DNA from: an uncultured bacterium
Lineage (GTDB): Bacteria > Actinomycetota > Thermoleophilia > BMS3ABIN01
Direction of reading: 5' to 3'
NCBI GenBank assembly: GCA_913009925.1
Contig: CAJVWY010000035.1
Location: 1-9,661, forward strand
DNA length: 9,661 bases
The translations under genes and the position numbers were made by a program. Positions 8,035 through 9,661 of this stretch are shown in pieces. Every line of letters starts with the position of its first letter. Positions within the stretch are counted from its first letter, which is position 1. The notes below the pieces were generated by a model that did no database searches, was not told the DNA's origin, and worked only from the letters and a program-made list of their open reading frames with translations.

Positions 8035-8049
8035 ATTGCATTTTGCAAT
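8035..8049. promoter_or_regulatory. Inverted repeat ATTGCA-N3-TGCAAT, candidate operator
   Basis: A perfect 6-base inverted repeat with a 3-base centre lies at the predicted transcription start of the regulator and touches the -10 box. Related TTGCA/TGCAA words recur at 8063-8068, 8185-8189 and 8196-8200. A site in this position would act as a repressor or autoregulation operator. The binding protein is inferred, not shown. Confidence 0.45.
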
Positions 8050-8077
8050 TTATAAACGATATTTGCAACATGCACAA
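8049..8077 (-). promoter_or_regulatory. Candidate sigma-70-type promoter of the NtrC-like regulator
   Basis: Read on the minus strand, TTGTGC (8077-8072) and TATAAA (8054-8049) are 17 bases apart. The -10 box is one base from consensus, the -35 box is 3 of 6. The predicted start falls about 40 bases ahead of the ATG at 8005. A TTGCAA box sits in the spacer at 8063-8068. Confidence 0.45.
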
Positions 8078-8144
8078 TGGCTATTTAACAGGATAATAAA
8101 TGACAAGCGTTTCATAATGTAACTCTAACACTGTGTAGCACCAG

Positions 8145-8167
8145 TTTTCCTTTTAGATAAAGGAAAA
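8145..8167. repeat. AT-rich perfect inverted repeat (9-base arms, 5-base loop)
   Basis: The arms TTTTCCTTT (8145-8153) and AAAGGAAAA (8159-8167) are perfectly complementary around TAGAT. It is near the middle of the intergenic region between the divergent genes. There is no T run after it on either strand, so it is not a terminator. It may be a protein-binding site or a cruciform-prone spacer. Confidence 0.5.
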
Positions 8168-8172
8168 AACAT

Positions 8173-8183
8173 CACAAATTGTG
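8173..8183. promoter_or_regulatory. Palindrome CACAAATTGTG, possible operator
   Basis: A perfect 11-base palindrome lies just upstream of the candidate plus-strand promoter elements. It is the right size for a dimeric regulator half-site pair. No regulator is identified. Confidence 0.3.
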
Positions 8184-8213
8184 TTTGCATTACTATTGCA
8201 GTTTGTAATATTA
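8184..8213 (+). promoter_or_regulatory. Candidate promoter region of the Usp-TauE cluster
   Basis: Two overlapping readings are possible. TTGCAT-N5-TTGCA (8185-8200) resembles a sigma-54 -24/-12 site, TGGCAC-N5-TTGCA, but the essential GG is TG. Alternatively TTTGCA (8184-8189), a 16-base spacer and TAATAT (8206-8211) give a mediocre sigma-70 pair. Either would leave an untranslated leader of about 200 bases before the first plus-strand gene. Confidence 0.3.
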
Positions 8214-8415
8214 TCACCTCGATTATCGGTTCTGTTTAATTCTGAAACGCTATACCGGGTGGGTAACCATGTTCTCCAGGCAACTTCGCACATACATGGA
8301 AGCGGGAGGTCTGTCCGCATGATCACCGGGAGCGTGTGAATGCCCCCACGGGGCTTCCGGGGGCGATGGCTGGTTTGGCCGCAGCCCCAGCCCGGGGAGC
8401 TGACGGGAAGGCGCA
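8214..8415 (+). other. Long GC-rich leader ahead of the Usp-like gene
   Basis: The gene-free region between the divergent genes is 410 bases. This part holds no recognised gene. It contains a 17-codon ATG reading frame (8269-8322, MFSRQLRTYMEAGGLSA) preceded by GGGTGGG. A six-codon frame overlaps its stop in an ATGA junction. Two possible hairpins follow: GCCCCC/GGGGGC at 8342-8347 and 8359-8364, and GGCTGG/CCAGCC at 8368-8373 and 8387-8392. A regulatory leader is possible, but I match it to no known riboswitch class. Confidence 0.3.
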
Positions 8416-8886
8416 TTGGCTGACCTTGGATGGAAAACGGCAGACAGTACCGGGGGAGGGCCAATCGCGCCGGCCGGCGCCCTGGATTCATCCAGGAAGA
8501 TACCCACGGGAAAGAAGAAGGTGTTGCTGGTGATTACCGGCAGGGAAGGTGACAGCAAGTCTTTTGAGTACGCCCTCAGCATCGCCCAGCGGACGGAGGC
8601 GGACCTGGAAGTGCTCACCACGGCCCCCGGGGGGGTCCATCGGGCGAAGCTGGACCGCTTCCAGGCAATGGCCCGCCGGCAGTCGGTGGGTTTCAGCGTC
8701 TCCCGGAGAAAGGGATGCATCAGGGAGGCGGTGTTGAACCTGGCGCGCAAGAGCGGCAAGTTCCTGTGCGTGGTAGTCGAATCGACCGATGCGCTCGGGA
8801 TCGGCTGTTCCGGCAAACAGGGGCGCATCGAGGGGGTGTGGGAAGAGCTGGGCTGCCCCCTGACACTGGTTTCAGAGAAGACATAG
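8416..8886 (+). CDS. UspA-like alpha/beta small protein
   Basis: The protein has 156 residues. From about 34 it follows the universal stress protein fold: strand KKVLLVITG, an acidic loop EGDSKSFEYALSIAQRT, strand ADLEVLTT, a basic helix, and a final strand CPLTLVSEK. The usual ATP loop G-x2-G-x9-G-[ST] is not visible, so nucleotide binding is doubtful. The start is TTG 8416, with GGGAAGG ahead and a stop at 8401 limiting it. The first 33 residues look poorly ordered and do not belong to the fold, so translation might begin further in, at GTG 8521. Cys101, Cys118, Cys131 and Cys147 are present. It ends 44 bases before the small membrane protein and probably shares its transcript. A regulatory or accessory role to the TauE exporter is inferred from position only. 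Confidence 0.65.
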   Translation: MADLGWKTADSTGGGPIAPAGALDSSRKIPTGKKKVLLVITGREGDSKSFEYALSIAQRTEADLEVLTTAPGGVHRAKLDRFQAMARRQSVGFSVSRRKGCIREAVLNLARKSGKFLCVVVESTDALGIGCSGKQGRIEGVWEELGCPLTLVSEKT

Positions 8887-8930
8887 CCCGGGCAAGAGCA
8901 TCAAAAACAGGATCGACAAAGGAGAGGAGC

Positions 8931-9170
8931 ATGAGTAACAAGACCAAGAGGAAGCCCTATCTCACAGCATTATTGACCGGAGCCGTATCGATAGCCTCCT
9001 ATATCTACTTTTTCACCAACCTGGATCTGGTTACGGATTACTACACCCGCGGTGGCTACTACGCGATGTTTCCCATCCTGACCGCGTTTTATTTTTCTTT
9101 TGTCCATGGCACCTTCGCCAGCAGCGTGATATCCATTCTCGGTCTGCAGCCCGCCAAGAGCGCTCACTGA
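8931..9170 (+). CDS. Small two-helix membrane protein in the TauE cluster
   Basis: The product has 79 residues. A basic N terminus (MSNKTKRK) is followed by a first hydrophobic segment at about 10-29, an aromatic and charged loop (LDLVTDYYTRGGYY) and a second segment at about 43-70. The start at 8931 has a strong GAGGAG ribosome site three bases upstream of the ATG spacer, so it is well supported. It lies 44 bases after the Usp-like gene and 34 bases before the TauE/SafE gene. I recognise no named family. By context it may be an auxiliary subunit or partner of the exporter. Confidence 0.85.
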   Translation: MSNKTKRKPYLTALLTGAVSIASYIYFFTNLDLVTDYYTRGGYYAMFPILTAFYFSFVHGTFASSVISILGLQPAKSAH

Positions 9171-9204
9171 CGCCCTGGGAAACCTTAAAGGAGTTGATCT
9201 GAAA

Positions 9205-9661
9205 ATGAAAAAAACAATCATTCTGGCGCTGGCGGCGTTTATGTTCTTCGGCATAACCTCTCAGGCATTCGCCGCCGGGGGGCCGCCATCGGACGTGAAG
9301 AAGGGCGTCTTCACCGGGATGGACGCCAGCACCAATACGGTGGTTTTCGTACCGGAGGGTGGTGGCGAGGCCATGACCCTCAAGCTGGGCGACGAGATAC
9401 TGCTGGAAGATATATCCCTGAACAAAAAGGTCATGGTCTCCATGGGAGATGAAAACGGCGAGGAGGTCATAACCAGCGCCTCGGTGATGTTCCTGGGTCT
9501 TACCGTGGACAAGGTTATCGCCCTGTTGATCGTAGGGCTCATCGGCGGCCTGCTCAGCGGTTTCATCGGCTCCGGCGGCGCTTTCGTGCTCACCCCGGCC
9601 ATGATGTCCCTGGGCGCCCCGGGAGCGGTGGCTGTCGCCAGCAACATGTGCCACAAGTTCC
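9205..9661 (+). CDS. TauE/SafE-family anion exporter with exported N-terminal domain, truncated by the window end
   Basis: The first 152 residues are present. Residues 1-24 are a signal peptide (MKK, hydrophobic core, SQAFA-A). Residues 25-100 form a soluble, beta-rich segment (VFTGMDASTNTVVFVPEGG, LKLGDEILLEDI, KVMVSMGDENGEEV) expected outside the inner membrane. The membrane core starts at about 102 with ALLIVGLIGGLLSGFIGSGGAFVLTPAM, the TauE/SafE signature, then VAVASNMCHKF. Family members move sulfite, sulfoacetate or related anions across the inner membrane; the actual substrate here is unknown. Most members start directly with the membrane core, so the exported head is a distinctive subtype. 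AAAGGAG lies 11 bases before the ATG at 9205. The frame stays open to the last base, and the second half of the protein is outside the window. Confidence 0.9.
   Translation, partial: MKKTIILALAAFMFFGITSQAFAAGGPPSDVKKGVFTGMDASTNTVVFVPEGGGEAMTLKLGDEILLEDISLNKKVMVSMGDENGEEVITSASVMFLGLTVDKVIALLIVGLIGGLLSGFIGSGGAFVLTPAMMSLGAPGAVAVASNMCHKF

Noticed and set aside
8336..8533. A 65-codon GTG-started frame overlapping the start of the Usp-like gene
   Set aside because: It has no ribosome site, overlaps the better-supported gene in another frame, and its C terminus is Arg/Trp/Cys-rich as expected from out-of-frame reading.
8250..8828. A 192-codon minus-strand frame opposite the Usp-like gene and leader
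   Set aside because: Its composition is random-looking, and the plus-strand frame shows the UspA-type strand and helix pattern.

Overview
The window is a contig from an anaerobic, moderately GC-rich bacterium. Support for an anaerobic lifestyle comes from the ferredoxin-type Fe-S clusters on the aldo/keto reductase. An NtrC-family regulator and a TauE/SafE transporter cluster sit beside glycan-assembly genes. Desulfobacterota or an anaerobic subsurface Actinomycetota lineage would fit, but the sequence alone does not decide. Both ends cut through genes. The left end is not biological: positions 80-137 are an Illumina P5/TruSeq universal adapter, preceded by a homopolymer and low-complexity read-through tail (1-79). 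The adapter is translated in frame at the C terminus of the first gene and creates a false protein tail.

Left block (minus strand, read from 8005 down to 138): an NtrC-like regulator (6641-8005), a large exported surface protein with seven propeller-type repeats and four Ig-like repeats (3922-6492), an aldo/keto reductase with two C-terminal 4Fe-4S cysteine motifs (2687-3772), a Wzx/MATE-type polysaccharide flippase (1257-2672), and a truncated glutamine-hydrolysing asparagine synthetase (138-1254). The last three are packed 14 and 2 bases apart and look like one operon, probably part of a surface glycan locus.

Right block (plus strand, from 8416 to the window end): a UspA-like small protein, a 79-residue two-helix membrane protein, and the first 152 residues of a TauE/SafE-family anion exporter with a signal peptide and an exported domain ahead of the transport core. 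They are spaced like an operon and diverge from the NtrC-like regulator. The 410-base region between the two blocks is AT-rich near the regulator and carries repeated TTGCA/TGCAA boxes, a perfect inverted repeat at the likely regulator promoter, an AT hairpin and a palindrome. Its last ~150 bases are GC-rich.

The most interesting point is the regulator. Its receiver domain lacks the phospho-accepting Asp (Arg56 instead) and the switch Lys (Gln106 instead), and its sigma-54 contact loop reads GAYAGA instead of GAFTGA. It is therefore unlikely to be a normal phosphorylation-driven sigma-54 activator. With the shared TGCAA boxes it is a good candidate for an unconventional local regulator of the divergent TauE/Usp/small-membrane-protein cluster.
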